From Paenibacillus sp. FSL H7-0331 (lineage in GTDB: Bacteria; Bacillota; Bacilli; Paenibacillales; NBRC-103111): a stretch of DNA of 64,000 nucleotides. Below are positions 63,962-64,000 of this stretch, one piece after another. The translations under genes were made by a program, and so were the position numbers. The stretch's first letter is position 1, and every line of letters starts with the position of its first letter. Location of the stretch: the NCBI RefSeq assembly GCF_001956045.1, contig NZ_MRTH01000015.1, positions 1-64,000 on the forward strand, in the 5' to 3' direction. The notes beneath the pieces are model-generated. The model saw only the letters and a list, made by a program, of their open reading frames with translations, was not told the origin of the DNA and ran no database searches.

Positions 63962-64000
63962 TTATGATACTATGCCCCATTTCCATTCATAATAATCAAT

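Noticed and set aside
1..64000. CRISPR array, prophage, transposase, tRNA or rRNA
   Set aside because: No spaced direct repeats, integrase, transposase or structural RNA signature was seen on either strand.

Overview
The window looks like chromosome from a spore-forming, low-to-mid GC Gram-positive, most likely a Paenibacillus. The grounds are a GerA/GerB/GerC-type spore germination operon, a YjcZ-type sporulation micro-protein, LplABC-type sugar/lipo-oligosaccharide transporters controlled by membrane-anchored AraC (YesN-like) regulators, strong AGGAGG ribosome binding sites with frequent TTG and GTG starts, and many lipobox solute-binding proteins. No rRNA, tRNA, CRISPR array, phage block or transposase is visible.

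Layout. (1) 96-16017: two tandem paralogous modules on the minus strand, each AraC membrane sensor -> LplB permease -> LplC permease -> solute-binding lipoprotein -> amidohydrolase. The copy nearest the window start also holds a small plus-strand AraC regulator and a 119-nt hairpin element between its binding protein and amidohydrolase. (2) 16276-24362: an organosulfur island with a TcyJKLMN-like amino-acid-type ABC transporter, two NtaA/DszA-family flavin monooxygenases and a two-domain sulfurtransferase. It is divergent from an unusual regulator in which an excisionase-type HTH is fused to a cytoplasmic SsuA/NMT1-type binding domain. (3) 24466-30754: a 46-residue protein, a kinase-like pseudogene, an SDR/isomerase catabolic operon with one frameshifted SDR, then small sporulation genes and broken remnants. 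(4) 30824-37533: O-methyltransferase, LysR regulator, spore germination operon and an arsenite/bile-acid-type exporter. (5) 37640-41223: OmpR-type two-component system with a BcrAB-like ABC exporter, i.e. an antibiotic/peptide stress module. (6) 41225-48053: TetX-like monooxygenase with a deleted efflux gene and paired operators, methyltransferase, MFS exporter, ArsR regulator, SRPBCC protein, serine hydrolase and tautomerase. (7) 48185-51029: a separate membrane sensor protein and a histidine kinase fused to a LuxR-type response regulator. (8) 51311-55848: WYL regulator, epoxide hydrolase, a double-GNAT acetyltransferase and a saccharopine-dehydrogenase-like protein. (9) 55881-60316: methyltransferase and SsuABC-like ABC transporter behind a Fur-like box, divergent from a LuxR regulator; the saccharopine-dehydrogenase-like gene belongs to this unit. 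(10) 60430-63961: thioredoxin-reductase-like flavoprotein, a TetR regulator and MATE exporter, and a small basic protein.

Most units are import-plus-modification or sense-and-efflux modules, as expected of a soil organism. Neither duplicated sugar-type transporter encodes an ATPase, so both must borrow one (MsmX-like) from elsewhere. The best candidates for undescribed biology are the HTH-SsuA fusion with its sulfur operon, the Fur-box operon joining an SsuABC-like importer to a methyltransferase and an opine/saccharopine-type dehydrogenase, the kinase-regulator fusion, and the repeated amidohydrolase-Lpl-AraC module. All functions are assigned by reading motifs; no database search was run.
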